The notes: generated by a model not told the origin, from the sequence alone. A stretch of DNA of 64,000 nt from Ypsolopha sequella (GCA_934047225.1 OW204000.1:13596001-13660000), one strand, 5' to 3'; shown: positions 10,816 through 23,004, numbered from the stretch's first letter. Made by a program: numbers and translations.

Positions 10816-11592
10816 TTATACGACAACAGTGGGAGCAGCTACATAAGGGGCAGCGGCGGCAGCTATGTAAGGAGATGTGGCGGCAGCTACGTAAGGAGAT
10901 GCGGCGGCAGCTACGTAAGGAGATGCGGCGGCAGCTACGTAAGGTGATGCGGCCACGTAGGGAGCAGCAACGTAGGGTGAGGCAGCAGTGGCAACATAGG
11001 GGGTGGCAGGAGCGACGTACGCGGCAGGAGCGGCAACGTACGCGGCAAGACCGCTGTTGATGCGGTGGAAGTATTGGGAGCTGCTGGCTGTTACGATGGG
11101 CGCTGGTGCAGCAGCCACCAATGGGGCGGCCACCACTGCTGGCTTGGCGGCCACAAGGGCGACGAGGGCGGAAATGATCACGATCTGAAAAATGTTGAGA
11201 TTCTCTTTATTTTTGTTTCGTTATAATCGCACATAAATCAGTGTTAGAGAGTATGAAAGATAGTAGATTGACACAAGAATTTATGTTGCTCAAGTAGAAT
11301 ATAAAGCTCGACTGGCCTTAAAAGGACGTATGCCAATCAAATTGGTGACATACTAATAAATTGCAAAGTGAAAACTACCCGGAATTGAAAAGCTTGTATG
11401 ACTAGATTGCTGGACGTGGAAGAGGCGAAGAGGTGAATCAGGATCAAAGCAGATGGAATTCTGTAGTATCTGCCTACCCCTTTTGAAGACAGGCTCGAGG
11501 ATATGTATGTATGTATGTATGTAAATCAGAGGTCCCTTGTATAATAGGTAATGGAGCTAATTAGCTAAGTATCAACTTACGATTTTCATCAT
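10816..11592 (-). CDS. Secreted Ala/Tyr-rich cuticle-type protein with SPYVAAA repeats
   Basis: Exon 1 (11592-11581) encodes MMKI and is followed by GTAAGT. The intron is 11580-11185, ending TTTTTCAG. Exon 2 (11184-10816) runs to TAA, about 126 residues in all. The signal peptide is MMKIIVIISALVALVAA. The motif SSSQYFHRINSGLAAYV near residue 40 is shared with the gene at 1-989. The C-terminal half is at least six SPYVAAA-type repeats and ends in PTVVV. Ala/Pro/Tyr-Val repeats are typical of structural cuticle proteins; extracellular matrix is the inferred site. The intron carries a LINE 3' fragment (11389-11525). The opposite strand is open because of the repeats, but its Arg/Gln-rich frame is a shadow. 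Confidence 0.88.
11389..11525 (+). mobile_element. LINE 3' fragment with (TATG)n tail inside an intron
   Basis: GCTTGTATGACTAGATTGCT, GGACGTGGAAGAGGCGAAG, GTAGTATCTGCCTACCCC and a (TATG)n tail. The same family is at 29690-29825 in reverse orientation. Coding remnants such as WNSVVSAYP fit the C-terminus of a LINE ORF. Confidence 0.65.
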
Positions 11593-11667
11593 TTTGAAAG
11601 ATTCGCTTGATTGTACTGTTGCTGGAGCAAGTAGAGGACTTATGCTGGTCATTGATGGCTCAGACAA

Positions 11668-11673
11668 TTTATA
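11668..11673 (-). promoter_or_regulatory. TATA box of the gene at 10816-11592
   Basis: TATAAA on the minus strand 76 bp upstream of the first ATG. Confidence 0.65.
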
Positions 11674-12134
11674 CATAGCAAGAATCAGGTGACGCAACGA
11701 TTTGGTTCTCCTGGCATTGATCGCGCGTGATGAGGGAGCCAAATGTTGGCGAGTGCATTAATTTGCTGGAAATAACGATTGCCTTGGACCTAGATATTAA
11801 CGTATGCGGAATGAAATCTAGACAAAATTCAAAGTGATATATTTTTAATAATACTGTATTTTAATTTAAGTAACATTTATTTTCTTAATACTTACTATAA
11901 AGAAAGTTTACTCCCGTCCACGCAGCGTTACGGCATTTCAGTGTTATTTTTATTTTCAAATTTTCCCATAAATCTTCAATCGGCCGAAGCTAAGGGACGT
12001 TTAGGGGATTTTTCATCTTCGGTATGTATAGGATGCCTAACTCCTCCATTCGGTCCAATGATCTCTTCAAAGAATCGTTCAAACTGGAAGATTAACCAGA
12101 ACCAGGTTTTCTAGAAGTGGTCTTCTTACTGGCA

Positions 12135-12500
12135 TCATCCATCCATCCATCAGCCTAGTTCGTCCACTGCTGGGCCTTTCCAGCCTTGCCAGGACTTTGC
12201 CACTCCCGGCGGTCATCCTGGAATAATTGCCCATACTCACAGACGCTGGGCAGGCGGGTTGGTGAGCGCGGTGCCGGAACCCTCGCACCAGTGACGCCGC
12301 TGCTCGTCACCAGTCTGTTCCATATAAGGCCCGGCTATTAGGGATGGATATACCGCCATCCATCGGACCCAGGCATGGTGGGCCTCCTGGTTTTTTGCCT
12401 GGGAGCTGTCCTCTTACTCTCCCCTAAATTACTTCGATGGTGTCTCCAAGTAAGATGGTAGTACCTCCACAGTGGAGCCCGGCATCAGCTCTACCACCTG
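12135..12500 (-). mobile_element. Retroposon family C, copy 1
   Basis: Inverse of 39772-40117. Shared blocks include GGTGGTAGAGCTGATGCCGGG, CCACCATCTTACTTGGAGAC and the terminal TCCAGCAGTGGACGAACTAG, then a GGAT microsatellite. The last blocks resemble the tail of the LINE fragments at 36420 and 37565, so this is a LINE 3' region or a derivative. Confidence 0.7.
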
Positions 12501-12504
12501 TTTA

Positions 12505-13439
12505 AAATATGTCCAGATTTTATCCTGCATACGTTATATGAAGATTATTAAGATTGTATAAGGTTTGGTTATTTTAAGTTACAGCTCTTATTTACAAGAC
12601 CGCGTATCGCCTTTATTAAGATCTTGGTAAAAAAGATACACAGTCTTGTATAAATTGAAACGCTTCAGTTTTATTTAATTAGGAATTAAAAATATGTTCC
12701 ATTTTCAAAATTATTCCCTATACTTCGTTTATCATATTTATTGACAAATCCACACAATGAGGATCCAGAGGCAAAGCTTATTACAGATGGCGCTAATATA
12801 GGTCCGACCAATAAATACTACGGTCCAGCTATGTCAAACTTTGTTTTTGTGTGTGTTCCGTTTCATTGCTATTTTTTCCAATAGCTCACATTTTTTTACT
12901 TCCTTTTATTTTTTTTCTATGTATTCCAATATGTAGGTATATTTGTTATTGTTATTTTTAATAATGTATTTTTCGGGAATAAATTAACACCATTATTGAA
13001 GCAACCTGGTACGACACACAAAGGCATAATTTCAAGAAGTTAATCGAAAATCACAAAAATCTACGCAAAACCATAAAAATGTACTGGAATGACAGATTTT
13101 CATGGCTGGATCGCTGATGCGCCATCTAAAGGGATAATTTGGCAGTGTGGATCCCCTTCATAGCTTCGGGAGGGGTTTGAAGTGCTTCAGTCTAATTATA
13201 AATAAAAAAAAAAGATTTTTATTCAACAGAACACAACACAAAACACATAATACTTAAAGACTATTTAGGATTAGACAGGTTCTGTTGAAAAGGTCGGTGA
13301 CTCAGCTTTTGTCCCTTAAGCCAGAAGCAAAGGGACGCTGTTATTCTGTCACTGCCTGTTCATCCATAAGGATACTTAAAACATTAAACAAAAATTAACA
13401 CAACTATGATTAAAACACATATCAAGGTTATCAAGGTTA
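12505..13439. other. Intergenic with retroelement-like 3' sequence
   Basis: No gene. The block at 13205-13400 begins with a T-rich run on the minus-strand side and looks like a LINE 3' UTR, without a coding remnant. AGATGGCGC near 12786 and GCGCCATCT near 13118 are a short inverted pair. Confidence 0.35.
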
Positions 13440-13512
13440 CTAAGGTTTTATTGAATAACTATTGAGCAAAATTTTTATTAAAGTGGTCTGTTTCGATTAA
13501 TTAGAAAAATTA
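13440..13512 (+). repeat. MITE family A, partial copy
   Basis: AAGGTTTTATTGAATAACTA, TTGAGCAAAATTT and TGTTTCGATTAATTAGAAAAA; it stops before the GGCGGG end. Confidence 0.5.
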
Positions 13513-13555
13513 ATAAATTAATTAGATAGTAGTTAATGCTACAATTTCGAAAAGT

Positions 13556-13962
13556 AATAAATTTCGAGGACGATTTAAAACACGAGCGTAACAAGTGTTT
13601 TAAACGTAACCGAGTAATTTATTGCTCTTACGCCCGTGTATCATACTACGATTTTTAATGCATAGTGTGAGGAAATAAAACAAACATAATCAAAGAAAAC
13701 AATTTAATTATTAAAGTTGAAAGTTACATTTCTACAATTTTGCAATTTAATGATTGGCTCAAAAGGGCTGTATCCAGAGCCGTGAAACAGTGGAAAAAAA
13801 GTATAACATTTATGGTACACAGCTAAGGTTGCAGGTGAGCCAACTTCTCTTAAATAAATAAAAAAAAAATAAAGCCCTAGGGCAAAATAATCGACTTTCT
13901 GTTCGGTTTTGATGCATAAAAAGTGGGCCTTTACGAGCACTTGCATTGAAAAATAATATTTG
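13556..13962 (+). repeat. Dispersed repeat D, copy 1
   Basis: Shares with 28989-29362 a row of blocks: TTATTGCTCTTACGCCCGTG, TATCATACTACG, GCATAGTGTGAGGAAAT, TGATTGGCTCAAAAGG, TGTATCCAGAGCCGT, AAAGCCCTAGGGCAAAATAA and AAAGTGGGCCTTT. Both copies have the same orientation. Function and class unknown. Confidence 0.65.
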
Positions 13963-15920
13963 ATCTAATTCATAAAGAAATACTAAGTTATACGTGTTTG
14001 AAAAATAAAAAAGAGTAAAGATAAAAATATGAAGTAGATAAATTAATTATTTTTGCCTTAGTTATTACTTAATTGAAAATCATAAATAAAATATTGTTCA
14101 TATCTATTTAGGAATCGAATAAAATATTTGGTTTTTAATAAGCTTTTCTGGGGTGTAATCATGTTTATAACAATTAATAAAAATAAAAATTGTTACAGTT
14201 ATATTATAAGATGCTTTATCAACGCAATTTGGTAAACATTTATCTCTTAAGGCAAGGTTTTGGAGTTGTTTAGTAGTACAGTAGATACATTTCTGGTAAT
14301 ACAAGCCTTATAACTAATAAAATAAACTAATGGAAATATTATCACGCATTTCCACCTTATAAAAATAAATATTCATTCGCTGGTCTATCTTCTCTAACAC
14401 ATAGAAACGTCGCCAGTACATATAATATATCATCTACATATTTGATACACTTATACAGCACCCCATACACCGGCATAAACAGAAATAATACTCATTATGA
14501 TATATAAAATCGGGTCCACCGCGATACATATATATATATTTTTTACTTTTTTTTTCGAAAAGTACACCCGACGTTTCGAGGCAGTTGCATGTCTCGTGGT
14601 CTACGGGAAACTGGCAAGTATGTCGAGGCGCAGTGATGAGATGCAGGTGACGACACAAGTATTTACCTTCTACCCGCAAAAACATGTTAGTCTTTAAAAT
14701 TAATGTTTTCGTAAAAAAGGGTAAAAAAAATACATTTAGTTGCGGTATATGTTATAATAAGGTGCACGCAAACGCGAGAGTTTAAAGGAAATAATACTGT
14801 TTCCCCGGCGAATGAAGTTTCCCCAAAAAATCTGTCACACGTGTCAGTTCAAACACGTGTCAGTGTGAATTGAGGAAAATTACAAGATCGGATTTGACAT
14901 AACCATAGAGGAAGCTAACCCATGTAACAATCAGCTGGATATCCGAACCTGCAGGTAACAGGTGACACCATCCATTGTCACCTGCTCTCGTGACATTTTC
15001 CAAGGAAAAGCGTCATATCGTTGTAATATTCGTCTCTTTGTTTGTTATTGTTAATAATCCTCCCTGTCTAAAACATTTATTTTAGACCGAGAGCCGTGAC
15101 CGGACTCCTACAGTTTTTAAGAGCCAAAGATGACTTGTCAAAGATACTTCATAAGTTTATATTATTATGTACCTAGCAAGTGTTTTGGACTCCTTTCTGT
15201 AAATTTATTTTGTATATAAATAAATTATTCTATGATCCTATAATTGTGAAAATAAAAGGCATCGTTTTTCTTTCCTGTCTTTCTTTCATTGCAGATCAAA
15301 GACGACCTATATATATATCCTACATCGATAAGTATATATTTATGAAAATGCTGCCAGTGTCTTGGTTACTCTGCCCCGTGGCAGCGATGACCGTCTAGAC
15401 AAAATACTTTATTTCATTTAGTGGTTTGTTTCGATTTAAAAATTCATCCTCTTTATAAATAATGTAAGTGACTTTTTGTATGTATAATTTTATATAATTT
15501 ATTTATTAATTATGTGTAATTTTATATAAGTTTTGTAATACAATTAATAACATTATAAAATTAATGAAAATGACTAGACCATATTTATACCTGCCTATTA
15601 TAAAGGTATAAAATAAACTTAAAATTTTCTAGTTAATGCATCTTACAATAAACCTAATAACCTAAACCGTTTTTTTTGGACTCCATTCATACGAAAGTTA
15701 AAATAGCCCTCGCCTCCCGGTCTATTCGTTCTGTGCAAATCTGAAGCTGGATAATAACATGTATAATACTCGTAATTGAGTTAAATGAATGAATGGGATA
15801 ATACCTTTATTAAAGTCTTGTTTCCCTGACATTATTCTACGTGGAAGAACTTAGTACTTTTGTGTATTTCGATTACAATGTGCTTGCTTGAAATTATTTG
15901 TAATGAATAGTAAACAATAA
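13963..15920. other. Intergenic, no gene seen
   Basis: Mostly AT-rich. A block near 14560-14640 (CGACGTTTCGAGGCAGTTGC) is of a type common in lepidopteran repeats. ACACGTGTCAG is doubled at about 14836 and 14860. No coding call. Confidence 0.35.
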
Positions 15921-15922
15921 AC

Positions 15923-16700
15923 ATTTTCACCTCACTAGCTCCATAAGCGCGCCTTTGTTGCATAAAACATGAGAAAAATCGACTTTTGCTCACCGGTTTT
16001 AAGTAGTGAAGAAAAGTGTTTCAAATTAAGAACACTGCAAATTGTTCAAAAACTCCATATCCTTTGCTCAAGAGAAAGAGAGACATCAAACATCAGCATG
16101 GCGGCGATCTCTTTCACTCTATATGAATTCTACACACTTTGGCCCACAGATTGTCGGATACTAAGACAAGGTAAACTTCTCGAAATCCTGTGTATGGCCT
16201 CCCAATGTGTATGGGATTGTATTACTAGACTTCATCAGTGGTATAAACAAATGAACTTCTACCGGAAACGGATAGATAGAGTAAAACGCCAGCGTGATGG
16301 TTGTTTTGCGTTTTCGATCTGTTTATCAAAGATTTTCCGATTTTCGCGACTTTTGGGATTCAATTAACAGTCCTTACAATTTTTTTTTATGTGCAATATT
16401 TTTATATGGTGTATTGTTTAAAGAAAAAGACCATTGAATTCTTATAGTTAAGTTCGTTCGAAAAGATGGTGTCTTTACATCCGTGTTTTCTCGCTAGTGA
16501 GGTGAAAAGTTGTATGTGTAACACGAGAGCAAATTTATTCTGTTTCTTGTGCCTTTGAATACCTCACCACGCTCAGGATTCTAACGTAGAATCACTCGCT
16601 ACGCTCGTGATTCAATTATAGAATCCTTCGCTTGCTCGGGATTCAACCTCGGCACTTGCAACAAAAAAAATCTTTGCTCTCTTGTTGTACAAATAACTAA
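15923..16700. repeat. Repeat region with inverted CACCTCACTAGC blocks
   Basis: CACCTCACTAGC at about 15929 is matched by GCTAGTGAGGTG at about 16493. Between them is a 132-codon plus frame (15969-16367) with no recognised domain. Beyond it are CACTCGCTACGCTCGTGATTC and similar blocks typical of dispersed insect repeats. Probably a TIR element with a decayed or non-coding interior. Confidence 0.35.
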
Positions 16701-16839
16701 TAATAAATAGTAATAAACATTTAATTTTTAGGAGGGTAATTTCTTGGTACTTTCTCAATAGTCTGCTCAAGAAAATCTGTCAAATAACGCCAAGTAGTAT
16801 TTGTAAAGTCTCCTTGAAAATCTTTTTGACAAAATAGCT

Positions 16840-16935
16840 TGGTACATTTTATATTAATAAAAAACCGACTTTTTGCTTCTTTCCCACGAATCCGTCCTAC
16901 TCGCACTGAGGGTTTTTTCGCATATGTAGTAACAG
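16840..16935 (+). repeat. Dispersed repeat E, fragment
   Basis: TATTAATAAAAAACCGAC, TTTTTGCT, CCACGAATCCG and CTCGCACTGAGGGTTTTTTC as in the copies at 30290-30650 (-) and 34453-34830 (+). Confidence 0.6.
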
Positions 16936-16999
16936 GGACGCTAAAACTTTTACGTATATCCTTAAGCTGTTGGTACATTTGTGCCCAAAGTACAGCGAT

Positions 17000-17125
17000 A
17001 GGGCTCACCACCCGTCATGTTTGTGATGTTATAATCTTCGGTGTAAAGAGTTCCTTGAGGGAAACACATCTGACACCCCCTCGGGGATTCACGTCGTGAC
17101 GTTATTTTATTTATTATCAATAAAC
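17000..17125 (+). mobile_element. SINE-like 3' segment, copy 1
   Basis: AGCGATAGGGCTCACCA..., ATTCACGTCGTGACG and a T/A-rich end match 39365-39490 and the inverse of 23565-23710. The copy at 39220 has an upstream tRNA-like B box. Confidence 0.5.
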
Positions 17126-18345
17126 AAATGTAAACAATAAATCACGATTCTGATTCAAAACTATCACGTGGAGCTACGCACCCACCTTTAAATTGAAAGC
17201 AACCATTTTCTTCTTACAATTTTCGGAAACAATATAGGTAAATTGTTTACCCTACCAAATAGAATATTATTCATACGATATTTGCGATTAAAGCGCGGCG
17301 AAAACAACTTTGTTATTGGTTTGAGGAATTCCATAGATCAATTCATATGACCAATAATTGGTTTTTACCAATTTGAAATAGGATGCAATGTCGCAGCCAT
17401 TTCATATAACACGCCGTATTCCAAGTAGGCGCGCCGGATTGAAAAACGTCGCTGTTTTGTAATGCGGCTACGTCACATTCAGCCGGATTTCATTTCGGCT
17501 GAAATAAAGTACTCCGCACTGAATGAGCATTTTGCTCATAATAATCAAAATAACAGCGGAGATAATGATGACCAATGTAATGCACGGGAGCAATTTCTGT
17601 CATTTTTAAAGTAAGCTTCCAACAATTCCAACTGCTCAGTGTTTGTAAAACGCATTTTCCCAACCACACAGCGATACACACCAAAATACCTAAGCAAAAT
17701 TTTAAGTTCCCGCCAAAACATTGACACTCCAATGTTTTTTTTTCTTTTTTTTATTGCTATTCGGCCAGTCACACCAAGACCAGTGAGGTTTATCACGTTT
17801 CTGTATCTACATACTTAGTTTAAGTGGGCTTTTCAATTGATTGTCAGTGTTTGATTAATAGAAGTAAGCAATTGCAGTAATCAATAGATAATATTATCGC
17901 AGATAAAAAAACTTCCGGAATGGTTTAATGCAATGCCAATGCCATGATATGTAAAGCGGTGTATGTAACAAGTTGCGACACCAGCAAAGAGGTGCAAACA
18001 ACCATAGAGACAATTTTACATGCCCGAACTTGTAGAATATTGTAACGGTGGTCACTTCGAACACCTACTAAAATAAATTAAAGTATGTGAAAACAATGCA
18101 TTTTATTCATAATCATGTTTTATAGAGCCATTTACTGCTTAAGACCTACACAATCGATATCTAAATAGAAATAGTGTAAGTTTTTTTTTCAAAACAACTG
18201 GGTTTGATTCCCGAGCTAAGTACAGTTTTTTTTTAAATGTATGAATACAGTTTTTCTTGTTATTAAAATCGATGACATGGTTCCTAAGAACAGATCTTCG
18301 TATGTCTTATAGTTTCAGACTTTCCCATCACCCTGTATATTTGTA
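17126..18345. other. Intergenic with a possible DNA-binding-domain relic
   Basis: A minus-strand frame (17545-17796) contains MRFTNTEQLELLEAYFKNDRN, which recalls the N-terminal helix-turn-helix of some insect transposases. The match is from memory and weak. Nothing else is supported. Confidence 0.3.
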
Positions 18346-18859
18346 TAAGCTTTTGCCCGCGACTTCACCCGCGTTGATAAAGTTTTTGTATAGTCTATCG
18401 AATCTATAAATATTTTTCAGACCATTAATTTTTTAGTCCGCAGTTGACCTGACTCTGGTTTGGAATATTTGGAGTGTTTTGGGTTCTTATCATCTCTAAC
18501 TTGATCCCCATGTAAAGTATCTTTGGCGAGGCCGAAGGCCAAGCCGATTTTCTGATCGACACTATTTTTTTTTCTCTAAATTAATCCTTGGCTAATGTTT
18601 CTTTTGAGGTCTTTGATAAAAGATTTATCCCCTTATTACAAAGGCTAAAGGCCAGGCCGCGTCTATGAACGACATTATTTCTTTTCTTGTTCCCATGGCA
18701 ACTGATTTATGGGATAAAAAATACCCTATGTCCTATTCTAGGTCTAGAACTACATTTGTGCAAAGTTTTAGCCCGATCGGTTTAGTAGTTACGGCGTGAA
18801 GGAGTAACAAACATCCATCCATACATCCATTCAAACTTTCACATTTATAATATTATTAA
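18346..18859 (-). mobile_element. Helitron-like non-autonomous element
   Basis: On the minus strand the element begins near AATAATATTATAAATGTG, has TTGTTACTCCTTCACGCCG, and ends CGCGGGTGAAGTCGCGGGC plus AAAAGCTT. A GC-rich hairpin about 10 nt before a CTRR-like end marks Helitron 3' ends; here the last bases are degenerate. No Rep/helicase coding. Confidence 0.6.
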
Positions 18860-19132
18860 TTAATTTATTAATAATTAATTTATTAATGGGATGCGATGGG
18901 ATATCATATTGTTTTGTGTCCGACTGTGACATACTAAACCATTGGGACTCCTTCTGCAGCCTAGCACGCGCAATATGTCACAGCTGCACAAATCACGACT
19001 CACGAGTTAAGAGTTATTAAAAGTTATTAAGAGGCATAAAAAGTTGTAGTCACCTAGAAATATTGCTACCTGCGTTGTCAATCCCTCAGTGTTGATTTAT
19101 TTATGTTTATTTCAACCTTGTTTCCAGTTTCC

Positions 19133-19272
19133 AGGGCCCGTAGCGTGACGTACTGTTTAATCGCAAAAACATCGTGGCACGCTCCTCGTACTTGTGATTT
19201 AACTAAGTCGCATCGCACGCGACATTTATTCAGATTTCAATGCGCGCGACTAACCACTATGCTATGGGCCTT
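19133..19272. mobile_element. Small MITE-like element with GGGCCCGTAGC ends
   Basis: GGGCCCGTAGC on the left and GCTATGGGCC on the right are imperfect inverted ends. The inside shares GGCACGCTCCTC and AACTAAGTCGCATCGC with the inverse of about 7303-7425. Confidence 0.45.
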
Positions 19273-19346
19273 GCAGACATCTTGTAACTGAACAAAAACC
19301 ACATACAATATAATAAAACTAACCAACCAAAATTCTACGCATACCA

Positions 19347-19372
19347 CAGAACATTTAAATTTAAATGTTCTG
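19347..19372. repeat. Perfect 26-bp palindrome
   Basis: The sequence is its own reverse complement, centred on TTAAATTTAA, with ACGCATAC on both sides (about 19337 and 19375). No binding protein is assigned. Confidence 0.6.
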
Positions 19373-20480
19373 AGACGCATACTTACTGTTTTTCAGTTAA
19401 TCCACGACATGGTGCTGGTTTCAAAAAAAGAGCTATGAATGACGTCATAAATGAGTTTGTGTTACGAACAAAGACGAAGTAAGTGTTGATACTTGTAGAA
19501 TTTCAGGATTTAGTAAAAATAAACATTAACCTAACCTGTTTGCTTACAAACGGACGAATTCGTCCAACGTAACAATAGACTTCTATTGTTATAAACCTTT
19601 TCGTTAGTAAGGGGTTAAGACAATGGCATACTGTAGCAAAAAATGTGACTACCCTACACAAAAATATTGTTATTGTGAAGGTCGGGTGATACATACCAAA
19701 ACCCAGATCGGTTACGCAATAACAGGAACATGTTATTCAGAGATTCGTCTATTATTGTTTCGTATGTTGACCATGAATCGCGATAATCAACCATTTTGTG
19801 TAGGCGTCCGTTGTAAGTACAATTGATTGGACGAGTTATATAACAACCTAATTGCAATAAGGCCTAATTTATAACACTAAAATTAGGGCGAGTGTCCATC
19901 ATAACTAAATAGGTAATACAGCTATGTCCACACATTGATTTTTATGAGAAAAACTCGAAGTTCGGTCAAACTTTAGAGTGACCTTCATCAGGCCCCACAG
20001 GTTGCTCTCGTAAAAATCATAGTAGGTCTTAGCTGTATTCTGATACATCTATATATATCTTTATCTATCTCGTTTTACAACGCCTAACTTATATTGCATG
20101 AAAACGTTCATGGAAACACGCTTTATATTTCCTTTGTTTTTGATTGTATCAGTTTTTTGTCTCATTTAGATAGAGTTCTAAATATGTAGTAGATGTACAG
20201 TGGACATAATAAAAAGTATACTAATAATAATATACAAATAAATATACTTTACTAATAATAAAGTAGCAAAATAGGCTTATATTTATTTATAGTTTTTGCA
20301 AGAGTTTTGGTTATTTATCAACAAAGATTAGTTTGCTCTCTTCTGGTTGCAAGATTTCCCAAAAAAATAATATCCGCGCAGTTGTTTACACACACCTACT
20401 GTTTTGTTTTATTTTAATTGAATCAGAGGTCAATAATTATAAAAAGTTCCATCATCACGTGAATTCTGCAAAACGTGATT
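19373..20480. other. Intergenic, no gene seen
   Basis: Short chance ORFs on both strands, no domain or splice context. Confidence 0.4.
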
Positions 20481-20486
20481 CACGTG

Positions 20487-20580
20487 TACCTCCTACATTC
20501 TTTAAAGTTTCAGTCTAACCCACTCAATACAAAACTAAAGGGAATTTAAACCCTATACCCTCTGCTCTAGAAGCTATTAA
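20487..20580 (+). repeat. Dispersed 90-bp repeat, inverted partner of 21545-21640
   Basis: CTCCTACATTCTTTAAAGTTTC, then TCTAACCC and CCCTATACCCTCT. The inverse copy lies in the intron of the gene at 21136-22915, so the pair brackets its second exon. Confidence 0.5.
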
Positions 20581-21135
20581 TCAGCACAAGGAAGTTTGCC
20601 AATCAGTTATGGCATGCGACTTGTCAGAAATGTGACGTCGTATGAATTACCTCAATACATTTCTTTGGCCTTTGGCTTTTTGATTTAAGGCTTCTATTAT
20701 GTGTTATTTATTGAATAATGGGGCTTTTGTAACAACATATAATTTAGACAAAAGGAGAAACGTGCCTTAGGCTCTTTATTTAACAGAAAAGCCAACTATT
20801 ATGTTATTTTGTTGGTATAATACTAAATACCCTAGCTAATACCCAAACGTCATGTTTGAGTTTAGCCTTTGTTGAGACCTTAAGGGCAAATTTAAAATTT
20901 TGTTTGTTTAACATTGTTGTATTGTTTTATTGTCCATGAAAAGTAACTCAGTAAAGTCTATTGTTTTTTGCAGAAAGCACACTAACAAACAATAAAATGT
21001 TAACAAAAATAAAATAAAATTTCATCTTAATGACTGTGGAAACTTTTTAAATTTAATTAATCATAATATCACACAATAAGCCAATTGCTAGTTCAATCAT
21101 TTCATAAACGGCGTCGTAATTTTCGAAGGTTTTTT

Positions 21136-22915
21136 TTAGCGGTGGAGGTAGTACCCGTACGGAGAAGCATAGCTGTACGAGGAGTAGGCAAGAGGGGCGG
21201 TGTACGCGGAGTACGCGACGGGAGCCGTATACGCGGCAGAGAGTGGGGCAGTGTACGCGCTGTACGGGTACAGCAGTGGCTCAGGCCGGGCTGCGATACA
21301 GGCCAGGAGGGCGGCTAGGACGAAGAGTACCTGAAAATATACAAATTAATAAATAATTACTATTTATTTTTATTATTTGTCGTGATAGAGGCACAGAATA
21401 ACTAATATAGAGCACAAGTTTATTCTGTGAAAATCTCAACTGGCTACCTATAACGGCTTAAGCTGTAGACCACTGTGACAGACGGACAGATAGACAGACA
21501 TACAGGCAGACGGACGGACAGATAGACATTAAAAATACATTTATAATTAGCTTTTAGCTTAGAGAGTATAGGGTCTAAATTCCGTGAGGTTTATTTTGGG
21601 GGTTAGCCTGAAACCTTAAAGAATGTAGGAGGGACAGTCTTTGGAAATTTTCTCTTTGAATAATCAATATAACATCAATATGAGTTGAACTTTCTACTGA
21701 ACACAGTAATACAGTAACAATCACGGTAAAGCTTCAGAAGGCTGAGGTAGTAACTGAATTTGAGTTACCGGCACTGGGCAAGAATCAAGCTATGAGGGTG
21801 CCTTTAAATTATGCAGCCAAATTTATACTGAAGTCTTGGTAAGTGCTCAGTATCAAGGTTTGATGATCTTTTTTGTCAAATTTCGTAAATTTATTGTTCA
21901 CGTTCCCTACAATCCCAAACACAGTGTCAATTACTATGGGAGTTCTACATTTTATTTTGCGGAACTAGCAAAAAGGTTCTAAATCCGTGACACTGATTAG
22001 TGATCACTTACCAAGCCTCCAGTATTAATTAAGCTCTTTAAACTAATGTCACTTTTTTAACCAAACACTCAATGGTTTAAAATATTTACTCAACGGAAAG
22101 TAAAATAAATACAATAAAGAAAACTTCATGTTGCCAAAGATTTTATTATTAATCTGTAAAACGGATCCAAGCCACGATCTGGGGTCTTTTTCTGTAACTA
22201 TAAATATATCACGGTACCTTTGAATATTTCAAATGCAATTTATGATTTAAAGATATTATGGCCTCTGGACTGCGATTTAATGTCTAAGGCGACTACTTTC
22301 CTGGTGAAAATTAATGTGAAATTCGACATTTTTGAATGTGGAATACGTCGCATCCTGTCGATTTGGAAAAATACACACATCTCCAGTTTTTTTTTACATA
22401 TTTATCATTTTATAGTTTTATTTTATCGCTTTACACCTAACTACAAAAACATGAAAAACTATGTTTTTCACCCATTTCTCGTCATATACGGGATAAAATG
22501 CAGAAATAATCACATAAGCAGATATGGTTTTTATGATGACAACTATCTCAATTTATTATTTTTATAAATTTATTTATTATTTTCTGATTTTTTATAAAAT
22601 TTATTATTTATTTTAATTTTATTGAATTAGCATGTTGGAATAATTCAAAATTACAATTTAACTGCAATATTTTTTAAATAATGTGGAAATTAATATCCAA
22701 GTAATTGGAATATTGGCACCACTTGGCAGCTTTGAGTATATAGAATCCCGGTCACTGAAAGTTGCAGAAACAAAATATTTGCAAAAAAGCACGGATTTTA
22801 CCGATTTAGTGCATTTAGTCGCCATAATAACCTTCAAAAATACAAAATTATGGAAATTTCCTTGATTTTGTGTCCCTTGACTTGAAAAGCCACAAATACT
22901 CACCAGTTTGAACAT
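21136..22915 (-). CDS. Small secreted MFKL-family protein (NPLP4-like), divergent member
   Basis: Exon 1 (22915-22904) encodes MFKL, followed by GTGAGT. The 1573-bp intron (22903-21331) ends TTTTCAG. Exon 2 (21330-21136) encodes VLFVLAALLACIAARPEP... and ends YSYASPYGYYLHR, then TAA; 68 residues in all. It has a signal peptide, then repeats of the YTAP / AYSAYTAPLAYS type. The MFKL start, size and Tyr/Ser-Pro-Tyr C-terminus recall insect neuropeptide-like precursor 4, a family often annotated as cuticle-related; a true signalling role is not shown. It has diverged from the three near-identical paralogs at 38279, 51351 and 55987. A Gly/Arg-rich frame on the other strand is a shadow. Confidence 0.82.
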
Positions 22916-22996
22916 TTTTCAGTTCGGGTATAGTTCGGTTGCAGTTGTAAACAAGAACTAACGTTGAATGATGCACTTAGAACCAAGTTGTCTTCC

Positions 22997-23003
22997 TTAT
23001 ATA
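22997..23003 (-). promoter_or_regulatory. TATA box of the gene at 21136-22915
   Basis: TATATAA on the minus strand about 82 bp upstream of the ATG. Confidence 0.6.
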
Positions 23004-23004
23004 C

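Noticed and set aside
10752..11060. Plus-strand frame rich in QLRKEMRRQ
   Set aside because: Antisense of the SPYVAAA repeats of the gene at 10816-11592, which has splice sites, signal peptide and TATA box on the minus strand.
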